Assembly (NCBI GenBank): GCA_947846985.1
Contig: CANTUZ010000020.1
Span: 3,239,959 to 3,303,958 of the forward strand
Direction of reading: 5' to 3'
DNA: 64,000 bases
Source of the DNA: Fratercula arctica
Lineage: Eukaryota > Chordata > Aves > Charadriiformes > Alcidae
Position 1 is the stretch's first letter, and each line of letters begins with the position of its first letter. The notes below the pieces were generated by a model, which saw only the letters and a list, made by a program, of their open reading frames with translations, was not told where the DNA came from and ran no database searches. Below, in pieces: positions 28,201 through 38,283 of the stretch. The translations under genes were made by a program, and so were the position numbers.

Positions 28201-28549
28201 GGATTTTTTGCTCTGGTGTAGAAAATACAAGTAACTTTGTGGCCCAGTAACACCTGGCTATTACCTGGCCTAAATAACACCTGAAAGAGGTAAGTGGACA
28301 GCATCTGACATCTCTGGGGAAACCAGCTACAAGCACCGAAACCTGCGTTTTAGGAGCGTTTCATAAGGTTGGACAACAAAGGCCACGTTGGTGGGTAAAG
28401 GGTTGAATTTGGATTAGAAGCACTGGGATGGGATGGTCAGTATTTGTAGATGTACACTGATCAATTTTATTGCTTGCCTGTTGAAATTGATTATGTCTCC
28501 AACTTTCTTTCAGGGTTTCCACGGTCCTTATCCCTTCGGACAGTCTTAA
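13122..28549 (+). CDS. ILRUN: ILRUN, partial spliced coding sequence (four exons, 5' end missing)
   Basis: ILRUN (formerly C6orf106) is a cytoplasmic/nuclear protein that dampens IRF3/p300-dependent antiviral and inflammatory transcription and affects lipid metabolism (family knowledge). The coding parts join 13122-13276, 16934-17131, 19510-19838 and 28514-28549. All junctions are AG/GT and the phases agree, giving 238 residues to a TAA stop. The first exon ends the UBA-like region (NLQAAIGAYYDFE). The next two hold the NBR1-like 'four-tryptophan' domain, with its tryptophans visible in KTWRIQ, EAWPPG, GQWRM and VIWVIL. The C-terminal part is polar and probably disordered, ending in YPFGQS. 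The first exon base completes a split Trp codon, so one upstream coding exon (about 53 residues in the human protein, from memory) lies outside the window. Identity is very secure because the protein is almost unchanged among vertebrates. Confidence 0.97.
13277..16933 (+). other. ILRUN: ILRUN intron 2
   Basis: A 3.7-kb intron between two identified exons. AT-rich, with a poly-T run ending in TTTGCAG near 16622-16639 that resembles a splice acceptor but is followed by no conserved coding sequence. No other feature was recognised. Confidence 0.9.
16934..17131 (+). CDS. ILRUN: ILRUN coding exon (core of NBR1-like FW domain)
   Basis: The acceptor is ctttaatcccag and the donor is ACGGAG|gtgagt. 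The 198-bp exon is symmetric (phase 1 in and out), so its skipping would keep the frame. It encodes TEAWPPGVCLKYVGGDQFGH, a valine-rich strand and the GMYQGQWRMCTATGLYYG segment, the middle of the beta-sandwich NBR1-like domain. Confidence 0.97.
18120..18380. promoter_or_regulatory. Intronic CpG island in ILRUN
   Basis: An abrupt run of CG dinucleotides (for example gccccggggcgagcggcgg, gccgcgggcgggc and cgccgcgctgccgccgggcc) sits inside an otherwise AT-rich intron. A TATAAAA box lies about 50 bases to the right (18429-18435) in ttataaaatgc. Possible roles are an alternative promoter, an enhancer or a CTCF-bound boundary. A 104-codon + strand frame and a 216-codon - strand frame cross it but look like GC-driven chance frames. 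Confidence 0.6.
18258..18271 (+). promoter_or_regulatory. CTCF core motif candidate
   Basis: The sequence gcagcagggggcgc matches the CTCF core CCASYAGRKGGCRS at 13 of 14 positions, including the invariant AG and GGC bases. It lies inside the intronic CpG island, a common setting for CTCF. Confidence 0.6.
19510..19838 (+). CDS. ILRUN: ILRUN coding exon (last FW strand plus disordered C-terminal region)
   Basis: The acceptor is ctttttccacag and the donor is AGTAAG|gtaggt. The 329-bp exon begins DVIWVILSVEVGGLLGVTQQ, closing the NBR1-like domain, and continues into a Ser/Asn/Gln-rich tail ending VVTYSK at a codon boundary. Only one TWGPAPD-like motif is present; the human protein, from memory, has this heptad duplicated. 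If the donor is ignored, the frame runs only ten more codons (to 19871), so intron retention would give a slightly altered C-terminus. Confidence 0.96.
23798..23817 (+). repeat. 20-base poly-A run
   Basis: Twenty consecutive A in ILRUN intron 4, with no retrotransposon body recognised beside it. Confidence 0.9.
26864..26897. repeat. Perfect 17-bp tandem duplication
   Basis: The unit tcagtgactgtattttt occurs twice head to tail with no mismatch. It lies within ILRUN intron 4. Confidence 0.9.
28514..28549 (+). CDS. ILRUN: ILRUN terminal coding exon segment (11 residues and stop)
   Basis: After an 8.7-kb intron, the acceptor aactttctttcag precedes GGT TTC CAC GGT and then codons for PYPFGQS and TAA. 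The 11-residue tail GFHGPYPFGQS matches the known family C-terminus with one change (human has GLHGPYPFGQS, from memory). It is too short to be seen as an open reading frame and was placed by homology and splice phase (phase 0). Confidence 0.95.
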   Translation, partial: GFHGPYPFGQS

Positions 28550-31500
28550 AACACACACAAAAAAAACACAAAACGGGTATCGACAAGAGGAGAAATTAAC
28601 AAAGAACTGACTTTTGGGGGAAGGGAGGGGGATTCATGTGGCAGACAGACACAACGTGGACCCCCCCCTTCTCTGCCTCCGTGTTCTGGATAAAGAAGAA
28701 AAAACAAAAGCCCAATAACTTGAGACTAGCTGTTTCCAGAGGAAGATACAAAATTTAAGTATGCATGTGTGAATGCTGGATTTCAGGAGTGTTGTTAAAT
28801 GCTATGAGAAAGAAAATACACCAACACCATGAGTTGGTTTTTTTTTTTTTTTAGAAATCATTCTCACACTTAATTAGGTAGCTTAAAAAGAAGTATGAAA
28901 AATGAAAAAGCCATCTTTAAAAAAAATATTTTGCCTACAGAGCGGTTGTAGTTTGAGCAAATGTTTAATTTCTGTTTGTTTCTTGTTCATATTTTTTTTA
29001 AATAAGGGACAGCGTGCATTTTTACGGAACTGTCATGTTTTGCTTGCTACCGAATGGGAATTTGCTTAGCATCTTCTGGGGTTTGTGCAGTGACTTCTTT
29101 TTGTCGGACATTTTTTAATGACAGGTTGGGTCTGTACCCAGCTCTGCATTTTTAATATCATCTGCTGGTTTTAGTTACCAACTTTTTTATCTTATTTCTC
29201 TTTTTTTTTCCCTTTTGGTTTGGGTGTTGCTGTCAGTTGTCCTGCATGTTGTTAGAAACTATGCTGAAGACCAGGTCTCAGTATCCAGTTGGAGAGAAAG
29301 ACTCTGGGACTTCTAGGATCACATGGAGGGCTCATTCCCTCCCCCTTGTACACACAAATACACACCCATATTAGTAAGAAACAGATCTATTAAAGTTCCA
29401 GAGCTGTCCTATGTGGTTAGCATTTTAAAATACCTTTTCGTTAACTCTTGATGTACAGTAGCTGTGCCTAGAGCAACCGAGCAAGCGCATCAGTCTTGTG
29501 CCAAGAGGAAGCTCTTCTTCTGTAGGTGTAATTCACTTGGTAGTATTTGCAAAGCTTTACAAAAGTCATGTCTTTTTAATTTTGAATCTCCCGTCTCCCT
29601 TACAGGCTATAAGTTTGCATTCATTTCTGCTGTGATAAAGTATTAGCTTAGAGGCTGATTGTTTGCGTTTTTGAATGCAGAGCAAGAGTTAGCATCATCA
29701 ACTGGATCCCACTCTGTCGCCTTGTATTCATTCGCCTTTATTGTCCTGGCTCCTCGCTTCGTTGAGGCTCTTACCTTCTCCAGGGGCTCTCCAGGGCTTG
29801 GTATCAGAGAAGGGATTGCTCTTCTAGAGACATGGGTTGCTCTGCTCTTCCTCCAATGTATCTTCCTCCAGTTATGGATTGGGAAGGCCAGTGTGAGGGG
29901 AGGGAGAGTGGCCTCGAGTGCTGTGGTGGCTTTCTGAAGTGCTGTGTCACCACAGATCCCGCTGAAGGGGAGCAAGGTGAGGGGACACCATCTTATTCAG
30001 AAGCCTGAGCAAGGCTGGAACAGCCATCTGCCAAAGATGCAGTAACATGCAAAGCTCCTGCTACCTTCTTCCAAATCCTTGCAGTGAAGACTCTCGTTCT
30101 CCTTGCTGGAGCAGAGCGCAGGCTTGTGCACGGTGTTTGGCTTTACACTGATTGCTCTTGACTAGTTGTATTTTCTTGGTTGGTTCTGAATGGGGGATTC
30201 ATTTTCATTGTAGCTACCAAGGACACTCTTATCTTGGTGCATACAGATGGCTTTCGTGGAGGGCAGTGGGAGTTCCTTCTACCCAACAGAGGAAGAATTC
30301 GGCGATGGATTTTGTTTGTATTTCAGAGGTTCAGTTGTTAAAGGTCACTGTTGTCTAAGTCTCCCTTCAAAAAATCTTTGCTGGGAGAAACAAGTAGAGT
30401 GTAAGAAGTTATCTGCATAAAGGAGGCACTGCAGGGTTTGGACTGTTAGCCATTTACACCTGCAGTTTAGTGAGCACCTGCGTCTGTCTCAGCAGTTTGC
30501 TAGAGCTGGGTGAGCGTTAAGATCCAGAGTGAAGCTGTGGAAGGTGGTGCTGCTGCGCTGCTCAGTGCAGCTGTAGTGTTCAGTTCTTGTCCTATAACAT
30601 CATTTTGCCTTGGGTTAGTTATCTCCTCTCAGCATTCAGTCTAGGGAGCGATTTGTGTCTCTGGAGCATAGCATGGGCAAGTGGATCCTTTCTTCGCTCC
30701 CTCCTTCCCGAGCAGGTGGCTTGTGCAACAAACTCTGAAGGCATGAACACGTACCTGAGCATCACCTCTTGCAGTGCTGCTGCTTCCCTTCTGGAGGCAT
30801 CTAAAACACTGGAGATTGCTGTTTGTCCAAGTGACGAGGTGATTCCTTATCTTTATTAGCTCCTTTTATCAGCTGTGTAGTGGAAGGGGGAAACAAATTA
30901 AGATCTGGGTCTGTATGTTCTAGCTGGTGCTGCAACCTTTGCCTTGTGTCAGCTTGAGGCATCTGGGAGACTCGAACTCGGATACCCACATGCTGGCTTT
31001 CTTCTGCTCCCGGCCATGTATGCTCCTCCCGTCTATAATGGCTGCCACGTTTGTGTTCCTGTGCTGCTCCTAAGACTGAATTTTCCTTTTCTTGCAAAAA
31101 CCAAACTTGCATGCACCCCAAGTAGTCGTGTGCTTTCCCACTCAGAAGGCATACTTGTTTGGCGCAGGCTTGAATTCTCTCTCCAGGGCGTTTTCAGTCT
31201 GCGGGGTCCTTGTGACAAGGGTCACTTACTCCAGGGTGTGAAGAAAGGCAGGGCCAGAGCCGAGTTGCTGCTGAAATCTGCAACCTCTTGCTTCTCCCAT
31301 CACCTCTTCTCCAGGTAGCTGAGCGGGAGCGCTCCTCTCTGCGGGAGCAATCTCTCTGCAAACGGCCGCAGAGAGCTCTGGATGCTTTGAGGCTGAGGCT
31401 GGAACCCTGGCTGTGACAGTGGAAGAATGTTTAAATTAGTGGCTGCTTTACCTCTGGGTTTTTCCTCGAGTTAAAAAAAAACCTGTTTCGCTGAGGCCAA

Positions 31501-32580
31501 AGGTGGTTTTATCTCCTCTGGTTCCTTGGAGCTTAGTGGTGCAGCCAGCCCTCAAATTGCTCTTGCTGTCAGGTTTCCAGCTTTTAAATAGGGGGATTTG
31601 AGATGTATTCAGCAAAGCTCTTTACAGGTGATTTCAGGGCACTGTGACTACTGGTTTCCGTAGGGCTGATGCATTCAAACTCATGGGGTCTTAACATCAG
31701 ATACATGAAACAGCCTGGTTTTCCTGAAGTGCTGAATGCCAGATATTTTGGTGAGCCTGAAGTGTGTGCGGCAGCTCGGGTGACCTGGTGCAGGTGAGTT
31801 AGGCAGAACTCAGGCCTATTGGCAGTGGGAAGAATTCCTTACCAGGTTGAGACTGGTGAACCAGTAAAGAGGCTGTTACGCCAGTGAGGCTGGTGTTCCT
31901 GACCGGGGGAGGGATGGGGCTGGTACCCAACTGGTATGGGAGGGTGCAGTGATGGAGAGGCTGCAGCTGGCTCCAGTCTGATTAACACCCATCTGTCTTG
32001 AAGTCCTGAGAAGGAGGGAAAGTGAGATCTTCCTTACCCCCCCACCCCTCCAAAGGAAAAAAGATAACGCAGAACATCTCCGAGGGTCTCTAAATGGATT
32101 GATGTGAGCCACTTTGGATGTGTCGTATCGCTAATACGAGTTGAGTGATGGCAGCCTAGGCAAGCTGGAGCAGGAAATCCCCAGGGCTACCCCAAAACTG
32201 GCCATGCTGGCTTGGGGGGGGAGCTGGAATCTGCTGCCTACATCTCAGGAGCATTGGATTCAGCCCCCTCCAAGGTTTGGAAGATGCGGGTCCCCCCACT
32301 GAGGGGCAAAGCCGTGCGGTCAGAGAGAGCACGGGCAGGAGAGCATGGGGTCTGCAGGGTTAGGAAATGCACGCTGTCCCACATCTGGGTTTCCGTTGTG
32401 TGTTTTAAATATTATTTTTTTCCGTGTGTGAATGCGTGGGTGGTTCTGCAGCCTGTCTATTCTCTCCGGGGGGAGTGCATGTGTAGAACAGGATGGTGTG
32501 TTGCCTCATTGAGTCTGGGAGAAGTCCTATGATAGCACATTGGGGGTAAAAATAAAGGAAGCTTTTTCCTTAATGTATAA
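28550..32580 (+). other. ILRUN: Probable ILRUN 3' untranslated region
   Basis: This stretch follows the ILRUN stop codon, has no convincing coding exon on either strand, and is AT-rich like the gene body. The first strong polyadenylation hexamer in a suitable context is AATAAA at 32551-32556, followed by a T-rich stretch. A long 3' UTR of about 4 kb would agree with the long human transcript (from memory). The true end could be earlier or later; this is inference from signal position only. Confidence 0.5.
32551..32556 (+). terminator. ILRUN: Candidate ILRUN polyadenylation signal
   Basis: AATAAA occurs within ggtaaaaataaaggaagc, followed within 25 bases by gctttttcctt. It lies just before the composition switch to GC-rich DNA and before the CR1 insertion. 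Another AATAAA occurs at 34699, beyond the CR1. Confidence 0.45.
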
Positions 32581-33487
32581 ATGAATATTTGTATGATTAA
32601 ATTAACACAGAAAAAAAAATGTTCTGTAGCTGTTGAGAGTTTTATTGAAGCTCCAAAAAAATTCTGAATCTGTCATCTTGTAGTTAAATGTACCCAGCTT
32701 GCTTCTGTCTCCAGGGTGTTTCCAGGCACTAAGGCACAGTACCTTAAACCCAATTCTAGCCCTGTCTTTACCCCAAATCACTTTAAAATCAAAACAAATT
32801 CAGCGTGTCTTGAGTTTATCAAACAACCTTTCCAGTCCAGGCAATGGGCACAAGGATGAGAGGCCCATATGCAGCTTTTTGTGAAGGGCGATGGGGTAGA
32901 AGAGCCTGTGAAGAAGAGGGGAGGGGGCTCACCGCAGCGTCTTGCTGGAGGAGGACTCCCACTGGGGCTGCCCCGGCTGGTGCCGGCACAGACCGTTACC
33001 GCATCTGGTTATACGTGTTCACCGACGTCGGCAGTGGATGTCCCTCCCTACAAGATCAGGTAACTTCACAGCAAGGCTGTGTCTTCTCCCTGCCCCAGTC
33101 CTCGGCCGGGGTGTGCGAGGGGATGGTGGGGGCTCAGCATGGTGCCGATGCTGGGATGGGGACGGCAGGGATGGGGACGAGCACCAGCTTGGCACCGCGC
33201 TGCTGGCGCCTTCCAGCCGTGATCCAGGCCAGAGCAGGAGGGGAGGCACCACCGAGTGCAGATGTGAGGAGGAGTTTTAGTGATCTTCACACAGGGGTGA
33301 CCAGCATGAAGCAATGCCGCAGCCACAGACGGATCCTTAAATGCTCCTTGTGTGAGTGGTTTGCGTCCTGTCGCTGTGCTTGGAGCCCTGGCGCTTCAAA
33401 CAGCAGCAGACCAGACCTGCTGCTTCATGGCCTCTTGGCAAGGCAGGAGAGGAATTTTGATTTTTTTTTTTTCTTTTCTTCCTATCC
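32581..33487. other. Intergenic, start of GC-rich half
   Basis: Follows the probable end of ILRUN. Base composition rises from about 32.8 kb onward. Several overlapping open frames (up to 227 codons) show no conserved domain and look like GC-driven chance frames. No gene was recognised. Confidence 0.6.
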
Positions 33488-34447
33488 CCAAGGGAATTCC
33501 AGTCCTCTTCAATATATTCATCAATGACCTGGATGAGGGGATAGAGTGCACCCTCAGCACGTTTGCTGATGACACAAAGCTGGGGGGGGGAGGGGCATGG
33601 CTGACACACCAGAAGGCTGTGCCACCATCCAGAGAGACCTGGACAGGCTGGAGATCTGGGCAGAGAGAAACCTGATGAAATTCAACAAGGGCGAGTGTAG
33701 GGTGCTGCCCCTGGGGAGGAACAACCCCATGCACCAGCACAGGTTGGGGCTGACCTGCTGGAGAGCAGCTTGGTGGAAAGAGACCTGGGAGTCCTGGTGG
33801 ACAACAGGATGCCCATGAGCCAGCGATGGGCTCTTGTGGCCAAGAAGGCCAATGGCATCCTGGGGGGCATCAGGAAGAGTGTGGCCAGCAGGTGGAGGGA
33901 GGTCATCCTCCCCCTCTGCTCGGCCCTGGGGAGGCCGCATCTGGAGCACTGGGTCCAGTTCTGGTCTCCCCGGTTGCAGAAGGACGGGGAACTGCTGGAA
34001 AGGGTGCAGCAAAGGGCTGCCAAGATGCTGAGGGGACGGGAACACCTCTCTTATGGAGAAAGGCTGAGGGATTTGGGTCTCTTCAGTCTGGAAAGAGGGC
34101 GGCTGAGGAGGGATCTTATCAATGCTTATAAATACTGAAAGGGGGGTGTCAGGAGGACGGGGCCAGGCTCTTCTCAGTGGTGCCCAGGGGACAGGACAAG
34201 GAGTAACGGGCACAAACTTGACCATGGGAAGTTCCAACTTAACACGAGGAGGAACTTCTTTGCTGTGAGGGTGGCAGAGCCCTGGCACAGGCTGCCCAGA
34301 GAGGTGGTGGAGTCTCTCTCTCTCTGGAGACATTCCAACCCCGCCTGGACGCGTTCCTGTGCCACCTGCTCTGGGTGACCCTGCTCTGGCTGGGGGGTGG
34401 GATGGGATGATCTCCAGAGGTCCTTTCCAACCCTATGATTCTATGAC
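33488..34447 (+). mobile_element. CR1 LINE, 5'-truncated (end of reverse transcriptase plus 3' UTR)
   Basis: The 5' part encodes the C-terminal segment of a CR1 reverse transcriptase, including [17 protein letters not shown] and the F-A-D-D catalytic box near 33561-33572. The downstream [16 protein letters not shown] segment is also typical. A G run at 33583-33590 and other changes break the frame. The 3' end carries the standard CR1 tail (ctccagaggtcctttccaac, then attctatga). It is a decayed, immobile copy sitting just beyond the probable end of ILRUN, where base composition turns GC-rich. Confidence 0.95.
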
Positions 34448-37400
34448 TATCTGCTGCTCCTGCATACCAGGGTGGGAGCACATGAAGGTCTCTGGTGGGC
34501 ACCTGCATGGTCACCTCGGGCTGATCCTATTGCCCAAGCGACCCCTTGCCACTCGGGGCACCCGGCCCAGGCGTTTGCCTATATAAACTATGCTTGGAGC
34601 AGCTTAGCTGAAGCTGTCTTTTGCTTACATGTGACTTTGTTACTAATCCTTCCAAAAAGCCTTGATATGTGTGCGCTGGCTTTGCTTTTTAACATTTGAA
34701 TAAATGCCTGGAGCTTTCATGTGCTGTTTAAGCTTGACTGAAAGCCTTACTGGGAACAGACATCCTGCTGCCTCTGCCTACGGGTATTTATTTTGTGCCT
34801 TGAAAAGAATGCGCCCCTTGAGCTCTTGGTGCTCACGGGTGTCTCTGAGCCTGCTCTGTTTGGGTAGCTTCGGATTGTCCCCCCTTCTCCCTGCCCAACT
34901 TCTCATTTACTCGTTATTTGCTTGAAAGGATCTGTTTGTCTTTAGGGTTGCAACCTGTCGAGGTTTGCCAGCGCGGGATAATACCATCACACCTTCCAAT
35001 AGTGTCTCCCGAGTGGGCAAATAACTCCAGGGATCGCTATACGGGAGGTTGTTCCACCACTGCGCTCCCCGCGCCTTGGCTGGGTGCGGTGCGGGGTGGC
35101 GAGGCAGGAGGCCAACTCCAAGGCCTGCCCCAGTCGCCTCTAAACTACTTGGGTTTGCTTTTTCTGCTTATTTAGATTTGTTTTAGGGGAAGCAGATCGT
35201 TGCCCATTAAAAGTTATAAAAAGAATTCTGGTTTTAAGCAGCTTTGGGTTTTTTCGGTCCCTGAAGCGATGCTGCGGCAGGCAGGAGGATGTTCTCCGCT
35301 GTGTGTGTGATGAGTTGCAGTGAGGAAGGTGTGCTCAGCGCGCTGGGTAGTGCCCAGGACCGACCGCCGGCCCTCGCTGTATCCCGTGCTGCAGGATGTG
35401 CTCCAAAACCTCCCCAGCATCACTCCGCGTCCTCTGGCCTGCAGGTGGGGGCTCGAGCAAGCACCTGCCCTCCAGCAGCAGCGCCTGTACCTGCAGCAGG
35501 GAAGGAGAGAGCAGTTTTTTGTGATTTTAATTATTTTTTTTTATTATTATTATTTTTCCCTGCTCCTACCTGCTATATCCCCTAAATCGCGTGGCACGCA
35601 GCCCGCGGTGCACCGCAAGGGATTGGCGCTCGCTTCGCCTCTTCCTTCTCCGCAAATCTTTTGGGGATGCGCAGTGAAATATTAAGGGACCAAGTGGGAA
35701 AGCAGGACGTGCTGGCGAAGGGGATGCTGTGAGGACAGCCGTAGGGAAGGGGTACGGGATCTGCGGGGGGGGTCAGGGATAACTTTTAGTGGGGGCTTTC
35801 CCTGGAAGCTTTCTGTAGCCTGTCGTTGGTGCGCTCTGCCTGCGCCCTCGTGGGAAAATACCCAGTTAAACTATTTAAGGAAATCTAATCTCAAACGTTT
35901 CCTACCCCATTCATAAAACAGCTGAGCAGTAAAAGCGTGTGGCGGAGACCAGGCGAGGAAGCAGATGGTACGCGCGGGTAAGGACCAGCCCTGTTTGCCC
36001 CATGGAAGCCCGAGGGCTCAGCTCAGTGGGGCTGGCCTAGGAGCCGTCTCACCTGTAGCCTTTCCTTATCTTGATGATATCTTCCCTGCAGAAGTGACAC
36101 CTTCACAATAATTTTAAAGGCTTAAGTGGTGGGGGAAAAAAAAAGTATGTTTTTCACTTATTTACAAATGGAGTAACCAGCGCAGCGTCCTGCGAGGCAG
36201 CTCGGCTGTGCTGCCAGTCGGTGACGATGTAGAAATCGTGGCTCTATCTTCTGCCACGGCGACAGTGTTGGGAAAAGGGCGATGCTGGGACCTGGGTGGA
36301 GGGGTTGACCTGGACGGGGTGTCCCCTGTCCAGAGGAAAAGCGCTCACTGCTGGGCTTTGACGCTCCCCGAGGTTTCCCGGAGGCAGCGGTCCTGGCTCC
36401 TGCTGGTCAGGGCTGTGTGTGTGAACACCTTCTGCATAAACCCGGTTGTGTGACCAGTTTCCCCGAGGCTCCCATGGGCTGGCTGGGCTCTTCCCCCAGC
36501 TGAGCTGTGCTGCCGCTCAGGCTGAGGGTGTTTGAACAAGCCTGAGGCTGGAGGTAGGATGTAATTATTCTCCTTCGCCAAGCAGTGTATTTTTTCCAGC
36601 GGTCAAGTGCCAACTCTTCACCTCCGGGGCTGTGCTAGGTCGGCTGTTCGGGGGAATTCATTAAGGATCTCTATAAACAAGGATAAAAAACCTTCTCGAG
36701 AGCTTCCCCGCTGGCTGGCAGGGCTCAGCCCTGGGCTGACGCCGTGTGCTGGTCAAGGTGTGTGCGCTGTACTGGGAGAGCTGCCTGCAGGAACGAGCCG
36801 AGCGATGCTGATGCACCTCCGAAATCACAGTAAAACTCTCCGGAGCCGGCCATCGCTTGCAGGCAGCTGTTGAAACCACTGTTAAAGCGTCCCGTAAATT
36901 CCAAGCAAACCCCGAATTTGGATGGCTGAGAGGAGAGCAGGTGCGTGGGTGGGGAAGGCCATATAGGATGTCTTGCGGAGCCCTCGTGCTGGTTGGTGGC
37001 TGCGGTGTCTCCATGACAATCTCCCTTTATTGACTTAAAAACAAGGCTCCTGCTTCCCAGCTGCCGCTCTGGAGCGCGGCCGCTGTGGGTCGAGCAGGGA
37101 GGGTCAGGGTTGAGCATCGTGTCCCTGCACTTTCCCCTCTGCCCCGCTAAAGCGCGGGCGATGACGTGCGTTGCTGGTGGGGTGGTGACAGCCGGGGATG
37201 CTGTACCCCACGGCGGGTGGAAGACGCCTGGCCGGGAGGTTGGGCTGCTTCGTACCCAGGTCTGCTCCCAGCCAGGTCAGCGCTCGCTGTGTTTTAGACG
37301 TGAGAGAGGGTGAGGCTGGAGGTCCTGGGTCCCCATCCAGCTCTCACTGCAGGACCATCCACTGTCCCACAGGACTGTCTTAATACCAGAAAGAGCCTCA

Positions 37401-37453
37401 TGGCATCTTGTCTTTCCTCCCCAGAGCTATGGCTCATCCCTGCTGCCCCAGCT
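34448..37453. other. Intergenic between ILRUN and SPDEF, left part
   Basis: No coding exon was recognised. A TATA-like element (ctatataaac, 34578-34587) and an AATAAA at 34699-34704 lie 110-120 bases apart just right of the CR1, without an intervening conserved frame. AT-rich patches near 35180, 35525, 35880 and 36115 break up the GC-rich background. Confidence 0.6.
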
Positions 37454-38006
37454 CATAGAATGGTTTAGGTTGGAAGGAATCTTAAAGACCATCTAGCTCC
37501 AAACTCCTGCCCTGGGCAGGGACACCTCCCACCAGCCCAGGTTGCTCCAAGCCCCGTCCAACCTGGCCTTGAACCCCTCCAGGGATGGGGCAGCCACAGC
37601 TTCTCTGGGCAACCTGGGCCAGGGGCTCACCCCCCTCACAGCCAAGAATTTCTTCCCCAGATCTCACCTAAATCTCCCCTCTGTCAGTGTAAAACCCTTC
37701 CCCCTCGTCCCATGGCTCCCCTCCCTGCTCCAGAGTCCCTCCCCAGCTTTCCTGGAGCCCCTTGAGGGACTGGCAGGGGCTGGAAGGTCTCCCCGGAGCC
37801 TTCTCTTCTCCAGGCTGAACCCCCCCAGCTCTCTCAGCCTGTCCCCACAGCAGAGGGGCTCCAGCCCTCCCAGCATCTCCGGGGCCTCCTCCGGCCCCGC
37901 TCCAACAGCTCCGTGTCCTTCTGCTGCTGGTGCCCCAGAGCTGGAGGCAGCGCTGCAGGTGGGGTCTCCCCCGAGCGGAGCAGAGGGGCAGAATCCCCCC
38001 CCCTCA
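37454..38006 (-). mobile_element. CR1 LINE 3' fragment, reverse orientation
   Basis: It begins with the complement of the CR1 terminal repeat (catagaatggtttaggttgg) and continues through the typical 3' UTR and end of the reverse transcriptase region on the - strand (for example ccaacctggccttgaacccc and gccaagaatttcttccccag on +). The left end is the element's 3' terminus; the right end is a 5' truncation at a C run near 38000. It has no coding capacity. Confidence 0.93.
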
Positions 38007-38269
38007 AATGACTCTCTCAGGCAGCTTCCTCACCTGTAAGAGAGGAATAAATACCCTGGGCAGGCTGGACGGATGGGCTGCGTGTCCTTCTGCTTAACAG
38101 GCTGCTTGTGCTTGGCCCCAGCGTGTGGCAGGAGCTGGGGAGCATCTCCCTGGCTTCGGGCTGGGCCGGTGGCACCGTGTCCTGCGGGCAGGGAGAGCTG
38201 CGGGAAGGCGCTTGGAAATGTTATTTATAAGCAGGGTTTGCCGAGGAAGGGCCTGGCCTGAAGCAGGTG

Positions 38270-38283
38270 CCAGCAGAGGGAGC
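38270..38283 (+). promoter_or_regulatory. Weak CTCF-like motif
   Basis: ccagcagagggagc differs from the CTCF core at a normally conserved C (position 12). The identical 14-mer occurs at 26530-26543 in ILRUN intron 4. Low confidence as a bound site. Confidence 0.25.

Larger units (their letters stand above)
19839..28513 (+). other. ILRUN: ILRUN intron 4
   Basis: An 8.7-kb AT-rich intron. Contains a 20-base A run (23798-23817), a perfect tandem duplication of a 17-mer at 26864-26897, and a CTCF-like 14-mer at 26530-26543. No coding exon or RNA gene was recognised. Confidence 0.9.

Noticed and set aside
33554..34333. 259-codon - strand open frame
   Set aside because: It is the antisense of a decayed CR1 element, whose reverse transcriptase is on the + strand.
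37542..38039. 165-codon + strand open frame
   Set aside because: It is the antisense of the reverse-oriented CR1 3' fragment.
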